A stretch of DNA of 64,000 nt from Pseudomonas taeanensis MS-3. Lineage in GTDB: Bacteria > Pseudomonadota > Gammaproteobacteria > Pseudomonadales > Pseudomonadaceae. Below, piece after piece: positions 1 to 14,539 of the stretch. Made by a program: the position numbers and the translations under genes. The stretch covers positions 1 to 64,000 of the forward strand of contig NZ_AWSQ01000006.1 in the NCBI RefSeq assembly GCF_000498575.2. Reading direction: 5' to 3'. Under the pieces are notes generated by a model. That model saw only the letters and a program-made list of their open reading frames with translations, made no database searches and was not told where the DNA came from. Every line of letters starts with the position of its first letter. Within the stretch, counting starts at the first letter, position 1.

Positions 1-130
1 TGCCGGCGCCGTTGGGGCCGAGCAAGGCGAATATCTCACCCTTGCGGATATCCAGGTTGATGGTTTTCAGTGCCGGGTGGCCGGATGCGTAGGTCTTGCT
101 CAGTTGCTGGATCGAGATCACCGGTTGCAC
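1..130 (-). CDS. ABC transporter ATP-binding protein, N-terminal part (runs off the window)
   Basis: The reverse strand from a GTG at 130 encodes about 43 residues that read like the start of an ABC-type ATPase: a short strand/A-loop region with Y near residue 13 (LSKTYASG), then GEIFALLGPNGAG, which is the beginning of the Walker A motif. The rest lies beyond base 1. Such ATPases sit on the inner face of the membrane and power an ABC-2-type or similar transporter; the substrate cannot be told from this fragment. The GTG is chosen because no in-frame ATG lies close upstream. Family is sure, exact start is not. Confidence 0.8.
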   Translation of the reverse strand, partial: MQPVISIQQLSKTYASGHPALKTINLDIRKGEIFALLGPNGAG

Positions 131-369
131 GGGATGGCCTTGCCTGAAAAAGAGAAAGGCAGAGTGTATGTAACTTGGGGTGGGGTGAGGCAAGCGCGGC
201 GGCGATTGATTGCATCGGCTGGCGGGCCGAAATGGAAACGGGGCAGTCAGGCTACCTGGGTGTTTGCTGGGTTTCGCTGCGCTCTACGCCAGCCTACGGC
301 GCGTTATTGGCGGCTGGCCGACCATCCGCAACTGCGCCCTGAGCCTTTATTTAGCGACTGCAGGCTAGC

Positions 370-4971
<4,602 letters not shown>

Positions 4972-5578
4972 GCCTGTTCGGGTGTCCCGCTAGTGCGCTA
5001 TCGCTATCGTGGATGGCGTGAGGCAGGCAAGCGCAGCAGCCTTGTAGATACCGTCTTGCCCCTCAGCGGGCAAGACGGTATCTATGACTCCGATGGATAG
5101 TTCAAATAGGTCACGCTAGCTGCCCGCTCGAGCGAGGCAACGAGCATGACCAGACGCCCCACTCATTGCTGAACTGCAGGCCAGCCGGCGCGAACGGGGC
5201 CGAGAGCGGGTTGACTCGTCACAGGATGGGAAGGCTGGAGGCGAAAGGCGAGGCACCTCCCTTCACCCATGGCTGAGTACCGGCGACATGGACGTGTTGA
5301 GGTTAGACCTTAGTCAAATGGTCACGCGCAGGCCCATCTGTTATGTACGTGCAATAAACGCCAATTTATTTGCTTTGCAAATTAATACCGCAAGAAAACA
5401 AACTAAAAATATCAACTAGCCCACGCGACACTTCGGTGCTGCGTTTGCCCGGCCTGACGCTGGCCGCTTGCACTGCGCAGCACATACCTCCTGGGAATAA
5501 CCAATTGTCAGCGTTCGGATGCGCGCTTCACCGAACGCGTAATGCCCACAAGGCCCATAACAATAACCGGAGTTATCG
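4972..5578. other. 606-base gap between lhr and the AtoE-type gene
   Basis: No convincing gene is seen. The left part holds the long hairpin at 5045-5084. The right part (about 5340-5420) is AT-rich compared with its surroundings and probably contains the promoter of the downstream transporter, although no clear -35/-10 pair or sigma-54 site could be fixed. A 74-codon open frame at 5370-5594 has no recognisable family and no good ribosome binding site. Confidence 0.5.
5045..5084. terminator. Perfect 17-bp hairpin downstream of lhr
   Basis: Bases 5045-5061 and 5068-5084 are perfect reverse complements (TAGATACCGTCTTGCCC and its complement) with a six-base loop CTCAGC. There is no T-run on either side, so it may be a terminator or RNA-stabilising structure for lhr or a dispersed palindromic repeat. 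Confidence 0.5.
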
Positions 5579-6922
5579 ATGTTCAATAAAGTGATAGGCC
5601 TCAGCGTGGCCCTGGTGCAACGCTACCTCCCCTCGCCCTTCGTCTTTTCCGCCATCTTGACCCTGATTGTGCTGGTGGCGGGGATGACCTCCACCCAACA
5701 AACATTGCCGGCCATGGTGCAACACTGGAGCAGCGGTTTCTGGTCGTTGCTGGCCTTCGCCATGCAGATGAGCCTGATCTTCGTGACCGGCCATGCGCTG
5801 GCCAGCGCCCCCATCGTCAACCGCCAGCTGGATCGCCTGGCTGGCCTGGCGCGCACGCCGGGGCAGGCCGTGGTGCTGGTGACCCTGGTCGCGCTGCTGG
5901 GCTGTTGGATCAACTGGGGTTTCGGCCTGGTGATCGGTGCGGTGTTTGCCCGCGCCCTGGCGCGCAAGGTCGCGGGGGTGGACTACCCACTGCTGGTGGC
6001 CTCGGCGTATTCCGGTTTTCTCATCTGGCACGGCGGCCTGTCGGGTTCGATTCCTTTGTCGATGGCAACCGGTGGCCCCGATCTGGCCCGCATCACGGCC
6101 GGGGTCCTGACTGAACCCGTGGGTGTCGCGCAAACTCTGCTCACGCCGCTGAATCTGGTGATCATCGGCTTGCTGGTAATCGGCTTGCCGCTGCTCAACT
6201 GGGCCATGCACCCGCGCAGCAATGCCAAGGTGGCCGATCCGGCTCGCCTGGTCGAGACCGACGCGGAATTGCCGCAACGCACGACCCCCGCCCAACGCCT
6301 GGATGACAGCCGCATCCTCGGCCTTGCCCTGGTGGCAATCGCCGGCGTTTACCTGTTCAGCCACTTCAGCAGCAAAGGCTTTGTCCTGGGCCTGGATGTG
6401 GTCATCGCCATGTTCCTGTTCTGCGGCCTGCTGCTGCATGGCACGCCAGAGCGCTACATGCGCTCCGTGGAAACCAGCGTGCGCGGGATCGGCGGGATCG
6501 TGCTGCTGTTCCCCTTCTACGCCGGCATCATGGGCATGATGATGGGCGTCAACGCCGACGGGGTATCGCTCGGCCGGCAGATCACCGAGCAGTTCATTGC
6601 CTGGGCGTCGGCCGACACCCTGCCGGTGCTGGCCTTCCTCAGCGCCGGCGTGGTCAACGTCTTCGTGCCCTCGGGTGGCGGCCAATGGGCCGTGCAAGGC
6701 CCCATCATGCTGCCCGCCGCCCAGGCGCTGGGCGTCTCGCCAGCGGTGACGGCCATGGCCATTGCCTGGGGGGATGCCTGGACCAACATGATCCAGCCCT
6801 TCTGGGCGCTGCCCCTGCTCGGCATCGTCGGCCTGGGCGCGCGGGACATCATGGGCTACTGCCTGATCACCCTGCTGTATTCCGGCGTGGTGATCTCGGG
6901 CGCCTTCTACCTGCTGGCCTGA
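5579..6922 (+). CDS. Short-chain fatty acid transporter, AtoE family
   Basis: A 447-residue, very hydrophobic protein with about 10-12 predicted membrane segments. It matches the AtoE/short-chain fatty acid transporter family, which moves compounds such as acetoacetate or butyrate across the inner membrane. Recognisable stretches are the N-terminal LVQRYLPSPFVF and the loop NVFVPSGGGQWAVQGP typical of the family. A CCGGAG ribosome site precedes the ATG at 5579. It is a single-gene unit closed by a strong terminator. No atoDAB or other ketone-body genes lie beside it, so the substrate is inferred from the family only. Confidence 0.85.
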   Translation: MFNKVIGLSVALVQRYLPSPFVFSAILTLIVLVAGMTSTQQTLPAMVQHWSSGFWSLLAFAMQMSLIFVTGHALASAPIVNRQLDRLAGLARTPGQAVVLVTLVALLGCWINWGFGLVIGAVFARALARKVAGVDYPLLVASAYSGFLIWHGGLSGSIPLSMATGGPDLARITAGVLTEPVGVAQTLLTPLNLVIIGLLVIGLPLLNWAMHPRSNAKVADPARLVETDAELPQRTTPAQRLDDSRILGLALVAIAGVYLFSHFSSKGFVLGLDVVIAMFLFCGLLLHGTPERYMRSVETSVRGIGGIVLLFPFYAGIMGMMMGVNADGVSLGRQITEQFIAWASADTLPVLAFLSAGVVNVFVPSGGGQWAVQGPIMLPAAQALGVSPAVTAMAIAWGDAWTNMIQPFWALPLLGIVGLGARDIMGYCLITLLYSGVVISGAFYLLA

Positions 6923-6953
6923 CCCCAGGTCGCGTTTGCGGCCTCAGCCAAGC

Positions 6954-6986
6954 AAAGCCCCGGACCTGGTCCGGGGCTTTTTGTTT
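6954..6986 (+). terminator. Rho-independent terminator after the AtoE-type gene
   Basis: Stem AAAGCCCCGGACC (6954-6966) pairs with 6968-6980 and is followed by TTGTTTT. It lies 31 bases after the transporter stop codon. Confidence 0.9.
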
Positions 6987-7164
6987 TGGGGGTGAGTGTC
7001 GGCGACGCGGGAACTACCACTGGTCGACACGGACCTCGCGTGTCGTTGGGCGTGTCGATCTGCTGCCGGGTGGGTCGACTACTAGGTAGATCGGCATGCC
7101 CCGCTGGCGCACCGATCCCGCGCACGTGACTGCGCCCTCCCTCAATCCGAGCAGGAGATCGAAC

Positions 7165-7518
7165 ATGACCTATGTTGATGGCTTCGTCGTCGCCGTCCCC
7201 ACTGCCAACCGCGAACTCTACCGGCGGCATGCGCAATCGGCCGCGGCGGTGTTCAAAGAGTACGGTGCGCTGAGCGTCGTCGAGTGCTGGGGCGATGACG
7301 TGCCCGAAGGCAAAGTCACCTCATTCCCGATGGCGGTGCAGCGCAAGGACGACGAGACGGTGGTGTTTTCCTGGGTGACCTGGCCGTCCCGACAGACGCG
7401 CGACGCGGGCATGCAGAAGGTCATGGCCGACCCTCGCCTGCAGCCGGACAGCAACCCCATGCCGTTCGATGGTCAACGCCTGATTTACGGCGGCTTTGAG
7501 GTGATAGTGGACGCCTGA
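7165..7518 (+). CDS. DUF1428 family protein (YbaA-like)
   Basis: A 117-residue soluble protein beginning MTYVDGFVVAVPTANRE, with the internal WGDDVPEGKVTSFPMAV and the C-terminal PFDGQRLIYGGFEV, all characteristic of the DUF1428/YbaA family, which has a dimeric alpha-beta barrel-like (ferredoxin-type) fold. No biochemical function is established. The ATG at 7165 is chosen over an upstream in-frame ATG at 7096 because AGGAG lies just before it and family similarity begins there. It stands alone between a terminator and a convergent gene. Confidence 0.85.
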   Translation: MTYVDGFVVAVPTANRELYRRHAQSAAAVFKEYGALSVVECWGDDVPEGKVTSFPMAVQRKDDETVVFSWVTWPSRQTRDAGMQKVMADPRLQPDSNPMPFDGQRLIYGGFEVIVDA

Positions 7519-7598
7519 GCTCCGCCGCGGCCGCAGTCATTCATGGGCCGTATCCCTTCACTGACCGCCAGCAGGCGGCTGAGGTCGTTCGTCTGCGA

Positions 7599-7619
7599 CC
7601 GCCAGCAAAAAGCTGGCGG
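7599..7619. terminator. Hairpin between convergent genes
   Basis: CCGCCAGC (7599-7606) and GCTGGCGG (7612-7619) form an 8-bp stem with an A-rich loop between the converging DUF1428 and lectin-like genes. No T-run follows, so a terminator role is only possible. Confidence 0.4.
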
Positions 7620-7661
7620 AGCGGACTGACGCCCTCAGCCGTCGCTTCGCCGCTGGCCGCG

Positions 7662-8321
7662 TCAATCCGCGGCAAAACAGTACAGCAGCCCCGCGCCGCC
7701 CGTGCCGGCCAGCGCCTCGCCACTGCACCCCCCCGAGGGATGCGAGGAGTTCCATGAGCGTGACGGCGCATCATCGCGCAGGCCCATGCGGTCGTGGTGA
7801 CCGACCTGCGCCGCGCCCTCGCCGCTGCTGGTCCAGTTGCTGCACGTAAGGTCGGTACCCGCGGCGAACGCCGTGCCGTCCGCCTTGGAGCCGGTGAGGA
7901 TGTCGTGCATATTCGGCGAGTCGCCACGTCCCTTGATCGGGTTGCCGCGCTCATCCAGTGCCGTGGCCTTGGTCAGCTGGTTGTCGCCGTGCAACTGCGC
8001 GACCGTCTGGGCAATGACCTCGCCCTTGGCGTTTTGCCAAGGTCCTGGACCGATGCGATCACCGGCGTTGACCGCCTTCTCTCCTTCAGTGGCGGTGGTG
8101 CTGAGGTAAGCACGCCAGGTGTGTTGACCAGCGCCGGCGGCAGCGGCCAACGCCTGGCAGTACTGGTCGGCACCGGCTAGCCCGCCCAGATCGGCGCCCT
8201 TGCCCATACTTTGGCTGGTGACGAAGAAGGTCATATCGGCTTGCTCGGCCTGGCTGGCGAAACTGCAGGCTACTGCCAACAAGGCCGCCGATAGGGCAAG
8301 TGTGCGAGTCATCCTGTGCAT
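7662..8321 (-). CDS. Secreted lectin-like protein
   Basis: A 219-residue exported protein. It opens with a basic MHRMTR and a hydrophobic stretch ending FASQA, a likely signal peptidase I site near residue 25. The mature part (MTFFVTSQSMGKGADLGGL..., then WRAYLSTTA, NMHDILTGSKADGTAF, LTCSNWTSS, HHDRMG, SWNSSHPS, GGAGLLYCFA) has the cysteines and Trp/Gly pattern of bacterial proteins often annotated as lectins, related to C-type-lectin/endostatin-like folds. Likely periplasmic or extracellular; the ligand is unknown. The start at 8321 has GGAG eight bases upstream. It converges with the DUF1428 gene and is divergent from the EamA transporter. Confidence 0.7.
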   Translation of the reverse strand: MHRMTRTLALSAALLAVACSFASQAEQADMTFFVTSQSMGKGADLGGLAGADQYCQALAAAAGAGQHTWRAYLSTTATEGEKAVNAGDRIGPGPWQNAKGEVIAQTVAQLHGDNQLTKATALDERGNPIKGRGDSPNMHDILTGSKADGTAFAAGTDLTCSNWTSSGEGAAQVGHHDRMGLRDDAPSRSWNSSHPSGGCSGEALAGTGGAGLLYCFAAD

Positions 8322-8492
8322 GTACGTGTCTCCTGCGCAGTCGGCTCCCCCGAACCGACAAGTGGTTAACAGGCTGAAGCCTAGATGAGCTCAATTGACG
8401 ATGCCCACAAAGCGCGCCACCATCCGTCGCCCCATGCTGGCGGCCTATGCCCCTGCAGAGGGTCAATTCTGCCCAGGAAGTGCCCGCGTTTT

Positions 8493-9404
8493 ATGTCCGC
8501 CCCTACGCCGTTTCCCCGTCCCATCGCCGTATTGATGCTGGCCGCTCTCGCCTGCATCCTCGCCGGCAACCATATCGCCGCGCGTATCGCCTTCGACAAC
8601 GATTCAGGCGTGCTGCTGGCGGTACTCTGCCGTTCCGGGGTGACCCTGCTGGCGCTCGTGGCCTTGGTTCTGTGGCAACGGCAAGCCCTGCGCCTGCCAC
8701 CCGGAACCTGGCGCTGGCAGTTGCTGCTGGGGTTGTTACTGGCCGTGCAAAGCCTCTGCCTGTATTCGGCGGTGGCGCGAATTCCAGTGGCCCTGGCGTT
8801 GCTGGTGGCGAATATCTTCCCGATTCTGCTGGCCCTGCTCACCTGGGCGCTCGGCGGCTCACCGCCGACCAGACGTACGGCTCTGCTGATGGCCCTGATC
8901 CTCTTCGGCCTGTTGTTCGCCCTCGACGTGCCGGCACGCCTCAGCGGCCGCGAACATATCGGCAGCGGCTGGCTACTGGGTATCGGCCTGGCATTTACGG
9001 CAGCCTGTGCTTTCGCCAGTGCGCTGTGGGTGACCGAACACAAGCTGTCCAGCCTGCGCGGTTCGCTGCGCAGCATGCTGACCATGCTGGTGGTTTTCGC
9101 CGCGACGCTGGCGGCAGGCAGCGCCGAGCTGATCCCGGGCGGGTTCCAATCGCCCTCGAACGCCACCGGCTGGATCGCCCTGGGCGTGCTAGCCCTGCTG
9201 TACTGCACCGGTTTCTCTCTGCTGTTCATCTGTATGCCGCGACTGGACATGGGGCGAAATACGCCAGTGATGAATATCGAGCCCGTGGCGACCCTGCTGC
9301 TGGGCTGGCTGATCCTAGGACAAATGCTCAACCAGACGCAGATCATTGGCGGCGCCATAGTGGTCAGCGGTATTGTGCTGCTGACGTACCGTCGACATGC
9401 TTGA
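8493..9404 (+). CDS. EamA/DMT-family membrane exporter
   Basis: A 303-residue membrane protein with about ten hydrophobic segments in two EamA repeats, the arrangement of drug/metabolite transporters (RhaT/YdcZ/RarD relatives). The first repeat begins IAVLMLAALACILAGNHIAARIAF; the second includes LLFICMPRLDMGRNTPVMNIEPVATLLLGWLILG, typical of the last helices. The ATG at 8493 is preceded by AGGAAG (8475-8480); an in-frame ATG at 8385 would add 36 polar residues that do not look like a transporter N-terminus. Substrate is unknown. It is divergent from the lectin-like gene. Confidence 0.85.
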   Translation: MSAPTPFPRPIAVLMLAALACILAGNHIAARIAFDNDSGVLLAVLCRSGVTLLALVALVLWQRQALRLPPGTWRWQLLLGLLLAVQSLCLYSAVARIPVALALLVANIFPILLALLTWALGGSPPTRRTALLMALILFGLLFALDVPARLSGREHIGSGWLLGIGLAFTAACAFASALWVTEHKLSSLRGSLRSMLTMLVVFAATLAAGSAELIPGGFQSPSNATGWIALGVLALLYCTGFSLLFICMPRLDMGRNTPVMNIEPVATLLLGWLILGQMLNQTQIIGGAIVVSGIVLLTYRRHA

Positions 9405-9548
9405 GCTGCACGGGCTTAAGCGTCCCTTGAACCTGTACGTCTAATAGTCACTGGAGGCGGAACACCCGCCCGGCACTGCAGTCGGATAGACACCCCAAAT
9501 CACCCCGCGCGCCTGCCAGCCCAGGCGCATCGACTCGAGGATCACTCC

Positions 9549-9857
9549 ATGCGTTGCACAATCATTTCCAGCAGCCTCGTCTTGCTCGCCATCCTGGCCG
9601 GCTGCAGTTCGGTCGACAGCCCCGATACCGCCGCCAATCCTGTCAACCCGAGCGGCAAGTGCAACGCCGATGCGGTGCAAAGCTACCTCGGACAGACCGC
9701 CACCCCCGGCCTGGTCAAGCAGATCCGCCAACAGGCCGGAGCGCGGACCGCTCGCGTACTGAGACCCAGCGATGCCATGACCCTGGACTACAACTCTCGC
9801 CGCCTGAACATCGATACCGACGAGGCCGAGGTCATCGATCGCATTACCTGTGGCTGA
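9549..9857 (+). CDS. I78-family peptidase inhibitor lipoprotein
   Basis: A 102-residue lipoprotein. The signal peptide ends in the lipobox LAGC (cysteine about residue 19). After a short linker comes the I78 inhibitor-like domain: CNADAVQSYLGQTATPGLVKQIRQQAGARTARVLRPSDAMTLDYNSRRLNI is split in the family around a conserved G-Q and R-x-L-R-P core, with Cys residues at both ends of the domain that may form a disulfide. The family includes the small inhibitor of serine peptidases from Aspergillus. A GAGG ribosome site lies nine bases upstream. Target protease is unknown. Confidence 0.8.
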   Translation: MRCTIISSSLVLLAILAGCSSVDSPDTAANPVNPSGKCNADAVQSYLGQTATPGLVKQIRQQAGARTARVLRPSDAMTLDYNSRRLNIDTDEAEVIDRITCG

Positions 9858-9933
9858 ACACTCGCCCTCGGTTAACTAAGCCACGCAGACCGGGCATACT
9901 GCAGCCCCCAGCTAACCACCGCCAGTTGCCCGC

Positions 9934-11472
<1,539 letters not shown>

Positions 11473-11476
11473 AGCG

Positions 11477-12247
11477 TTACTGGAACCTGCCGTGGCGACC
11501 CGCGCCGGCCTTGAAGCGCTGCGCACCAGAGCGGGTTTCGCCGCTCTCGATCACCGCCAGACCGCCGCGAAACTCGCTGGCGATCGCCTCGGCAAACGGC
11601 AAATCCCACTGCGCATAGGCGCTGGCCCGATCGGCCAGCATGCAACGCTGCGGAAAGCCGGCAATCTCCCGGGCCAACTGTTGCGCGGCGGCCAGCGTCG
11701 AACCGGCCGCCACCACTCGATTGACCAGGCCCATGGCCAGCGCTTCGGCGGCCAACACCGGGCGGCCGGTGAGGATCAGGTCCAGCGCCCGGCCCTGGCC
11801 GATAATCCGCGGCAAGCGCACCGTACCGCCGTCGATCAGTGGCACGCCGAAGCGCCGGCAAAACACCCCGAGTACCGCGTCATCGGCCATCACCCGCAGA
11901 TCGGCGAGCAACGCCAGCTCCAGACCACCGGCCACCGCATGGCCTTCGATGGCGGCGATCAGCGGCTTGCTCAATTGCATGCGACTCGGCCCCATTGGCC
12001 CATCACCGTCGAGCTCCAGGCGATTGACGCGCGCGCTCCCTTCGGCCACCGCGCCGAGGTCGGCACCGGCGCAAAAAGTACCGCCGGCGCCGGTCAGTAC
12101 CGCCACCAGCGCCTGCTCGTCGACCTCGAACGCACGCAACGCAGCGGTCAGGGCATCGGCGGTCGGTCGGTCCACAGCATTGCGCTGCTGCGGCCGACCG
12201 ATGGTCAGGGTGGTAATCGGACCGTTTTTCTCGACGAGAACACTCAT
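11477..12247 (-). CDS. Enoyl-CoA hydratase/crotonase family protein
   Basis: A 256-residue crotonase-fold protein. The oxyanion-hole segments are visible: GTFCAGADLGAV near residue 60 and EGHAVAGGLELALLADLRV near residue 105, followed by FGVPLIDGGTVRLPRIIG. The family includes enoyl-CoA hydratases and isomerases acting on CoA thioesters in the cytoplasm. The second catalytic Glu of classical hydratases (usually GAVPGAGGT) is replaced here by GVPLIDGGT, so the exact reaction is open. The ATG at 12247 is chosen because the upstream 87 codons are not family-like. A REP element and an inverted repeat lie upstream. Confidence 0.85.
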   Translation of the reverse strand: MSVLVEKNGPITTLTIGRPQQRNAVDRPTADALTAALRAFEVDEQALVAVLTGAGGTFCAGADLGAVAEGSARVNRLELDGDGPMGPSRMQLSKPLIAAIEGHAVAGGLELALLADLRVMADDAVLGVFCRRFGVPLIDGGTVRLPRIIGQGRALDLILTGRPVLAAEALAMGLVNRVVAAGSTLAAAQQLAREIAGFPQRCMLADRASAYAQWDLPFAEAIASEFRGGLAVIESGETRSGAQRFKAGAGRHGRFQ

Positions 12248-12383
12248 GACGCACGCTCCATTAATAGACGACGAAACGGCTGACGCTCGAGCGTCGCCCG
12301 GCTCTAACCCGGTGACTGGCGGATCCGGCCGCCGGCAGATGCTCTGGACTTTATCCAGATAACAACACTGAGATAACAACTTT

Positions 12384-12407
12384 TCGCGGCCAAGGCCGCG
12401 CCCACAA
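12384..12407 (+). repeat. Single REP element
   Basis: TTCGCGGCCAAGGCCGCG followed by CCCACAA matches the REP units embedded in lhr at 2303-2369. The central palindrome GCGGCCAAGGCCGC is intact. Confidence 0.8.
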
Positions 12408-12423
12408 CAGCCCAGTTCAATAC

Positions 12424-12494
12424 CGTAGCCCGGATGCAATCCGGAAACGGAGAGTCTGGCCCCAGCAAATGCCCCGGATTTCATCCGGGCTACG
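12424..12494. repeat. 21-bp inverted repeat with 29-base spacer
   Basis: Left arm 12424-12444 (CGTAGCCCGGATGCAATCCGG) read to the right equals the complement of the right arm 12474-12494 at 20 of 21 positions. The GTAGCCCGGATG...ATCCGG unit is the kind of short dispersed intergenic palindrome often seen in Pseudomonas and relatives. It could fold into a long RNA hairpin. Confidence 0.75.
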
Positions 12495-12522
12495 CCTTCG
12501 TTTAGCACGGCCCTGAAGCGCC

Positions 12523-12547
12523 AAAGGCCGGCAATGAGCCGGCCTTT
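12523..12547 (-). terminator. Probable terminator of the SDR gene
   Basis: AAAGGCCGGC (12523-12532) pairs perfectly with GCCGGCCTTT (12538-12547) around a five-base loop, 63 bases beyond the SDR stop codon on the minus strand. The T-run is only three bases. Confidence 0.6.
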
Positions 12548-12610
12548 ACCTTAATTGCCTATCGCGAGGAAATCAGCGCGCTGGCCGATTTCCCCGTCAG
12601 GCTGGCGGGT

Positions 12611-13522
12611 TTACAGGGCGAATTTCTGCAGATTGGCCATCATCTCTTTCAGCGCCTCGACGTTATCCGCCGGGTGTGCCGCGCCGTCGAAGTCGCAGAT
12701 CTGCTGCCAGTGGGCCGCCACATCTTCCGGGCTGAAACCGGCACGCGGGTCGAAACCGGCGCCCAGGCTGCGCTCCCAGCGCACCTTGCCGATCCAGCCG
12801 CCACCGACTTCGAACAAGCCGGAGGTGTCCTCACAGGCCTGACTGGCCAGATAGACTACCAGCGGGCTGACCAGCTCGGGCTTGAGCTGCTCGAACACCT
12901 GCGGCGGAATCAGCCCTTCGGTCATCCGCGTGCCGCCAGTGGGGGCGATGGCATTGACCAGGATGTTGTTCTTGCGCCCTTCGATGGCCAGGGTACGGGT
13001 CAGGCCATACAGGCCGAGCTTGGCCATGCCGTAGTTGGACTGGCCGAAGTTGCCGTAGATGCCCGAAGTCGACGCAGTGAAGATCACCCGGCCATAGCCC
13101 TGCTCGCGCATGTGCGGCCAGGCGGCGCGGGTGACCTTGTAAGCGCCCTCGACGTGCACCTTGTAGACCAGATCCCAGTCGGCGTCTTCCATCTTATGGA
13201 AGGTCTTGTCGCGCAAGATGCCGGCGTTATTCACCACCACGTCGATGCGACCGAAGGTATCCAGGGCGTGCTGGACGATCTTCTCGCCATCGGTCACCGA
13301 ATCATGGTTGGCCACCGCGGTGCCGCCGGCGGCGCGGATTTCTTCGACCACCTTGTCCGCCGCCGAGCTATTGGCGCCTTCGCCATGAGTGCTGCCGCCG
13401 AGGTCGTTGACCACCACCTTGGCACCGTGTTTGGCGAACAGCAGCGCGTGGGTGCGCCCCAAGCCGCCACCGGCCCCCGTAACGATCACGACCTGGTCTT
13501 GAAAACGGATGGTTTCACTCAT
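12611..13522 (-). CDS. Short-chain dehydrogenase/reductase, multifunctional-enzyme-type
   Basis: A 303-residue NAD(P)-dependent SDR. Cofactor motif TGAGGGLGRTHA (about 18-29), NNAG near residue 98, catalytic Ser in TASTSG, and Tyr/Lys in SNYGMAKLGL are all present. The insert NDLGGSTHGEG and the C-terminal extension with GGGWIGKVRWERSLG are typical of the 3-hydroxyacyl-CoA dehydrogenase domain of peroxisomal multifunctional enzyme 2 and its bacterial relatives, so a 3-hydroxyacyl-CoA substrate is likely. The ATG at 13522 has GAGGAG upstream; a start nine codons earlier is less likely. It has its own terminator. Confidence 0.85.
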   Translation of the reverse strand: MSETIRFQDQVVIVTGAGGGLGRTHALLFAKHGAKVVVNDLGGSTHGEGANSSAADKVVEEIRAAGGTAVANHDSVTDGEKIVQHALDTFGRIDVVVNNAGILRDKTFHKMEDADWDLVYKVHVEGAYKVTRAAWPHMREQGYGRVIFTASTSGIYGNFGQSNYGMAKLGLYGLTRTLAIEGRKNNILVNAIAPTGGTRMTEGLIPPQVFEQLKPELVSPLVVYLASQACEDTSGLFEVGGGWIGKVRWERSLGAGFDPRAGFSPEDVAAHWQQICDFDGAAHPADNVEALKEMMANLQKFAL

Positions 13523-13657
13523 GGGATCGACTCCTCGGCAGATGGACAATACACCGAGTGTCCTGCAGACCAGCGCCGGTCACAATCAACACGCCCGCCG
13601 CTGAATGGTGCTCGATAAGACAGCAGGATGACGACGTCCAACTATCATCGGCGCTGC

Positions 13658-14539
13658 TTATAAGGCTTGGCGAAACGCCAGGTAATGTTCCAGCACCAAT
13701 TCAGGCGCCTCGGTCTGCGGGTAGTGGCCGATGCCGTCCAGCAGCACGCTGTCCGGCTGAGGGATCAGCTCACGGTAGCGCGCCAGCATGTGCGCGCCGG
13801 AGATCGGATCGACCGCGCCATCGATCAATCGCAACGGCACCCCGCCACGCTGCATGGCCTTGACCCAGCGCTCACGCTGCACGCGGCGCTCCGGCATATA
13901 ACGGATCAGCAGGTGCATGACCCCCGGCCCATCGTTGTGCGCGATCAGGCTCCAGAAGTCATCCAGCTCCGCGGCACAGGGCTGGGTCTGCGGGCCGAAT
14001 ATCCGGGCGAAATTGGCCGCCAGCGTCTTGCGCGAGAACAGTCGGCCGAGCAACGCACCGACTGGGCTGAGCAGGAGCTTCTGCACCAGCACCGGGTGAT
14101 GGGTTTCCGGGAACAGGCCGCCATTGAGAAACACGCAACTGGCGAGCTGCAACCGGCCTTCATGGTGCCGCGCCAGCAGTTCCTGGGCCACGCTGTCGCC
14201 GTAATCGTGGGCCAGCAGATGCACCGGTCCCTCGATGCCCAGGCGCTGCAGCAGCGCCTGCTGCAGGTCGGCCTGTTCCAACAGGCTGTAGGCGTGCCCG
14301 CGCGGCTTGGCCGAGTCGCCGAAACCGAGCATGTCGCAGGCGATCAGCCGGTAGCGCTGGCTCAGCGGCCGCCACAGGTAATGCCAGTCCCAGCTGGCGG
14401 TGGGGAATCCGTGGATCAGCAGCAAAGGCTCGGCGCTGGCCTCGCCCGCCGTCCAATAGCGCATGGCATGGCCGCGAAACTCGAAGGGCAGGCCTTCGCC
14501 GCGCCAATCCGCCAGGGCAATGCCGGGCAGTGCAGTCAT
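13658..14539 (-). CDS. Alpha/beta hydrolase (MEST/epoxide hydrolase-like)
   Basis: A 293-residue alpha/beta-hydrolase. Seen are the oxyanion HGFPTASWDW (about 43-52), GFGDSAKP, and the nucleophile elbow AHDYGDS with Asp112 in place of the usual Ser, as in epoxide hydrolases, haloalkane dehalogenases and the MEST family, which it resembles most. The catalytic His is probably that in LLDGIGHYPQTE near the C-terminus. Substrate unknown. Its ATG overlaps the stop codon of the class II aldolase gene upstream (14536-14539, ATGA), so the two are translationally coupled. Confidence 0.85.
   Translation of the reverse strand: MTALPGIALADWRGEGLPFEFRGHAMRYWTAGEASAEPLLLIHGFPTASWDWHYLWRPLSQRYRLIACDMLGFGDSAKPRGHAYSLLEQADLQQALLQRLGIEGPVHLLAHDYGDSVAQELLARHHEGRLQLASCVFLNGGLFPETHHPVLVQKLLLSPVGALLGRLFSRKTLAANFARIFGPQTQPCAAELDDFWSLIAHNDGPGVMHLLIRYMPERRVQRERWVKAMQRGGVPLRLIDGAVDPISGAHMLARYRELIPQPDSVLLDGIGHYPQTEAPELVLEHYLAFRQAL

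Larger units (their letters stand above)
12248..12610. other. 362-base repeat-rich gap between two minus-strand genes
   Basis: No gene is seen. From left to right it contains the crotonase upstream region, a single REP unit, a long inverted repeat, and a GC-rich hairpin that probably ends transcription of the SDR gene. The three elements are listed separately. Confidence 0.7.

Noticed and set aside
5457..5477. Sigma-54 promoter before the AtoE-type gene
   Set aside because: TGGC and TTGC are present but only three bases apart instead of the required seven.
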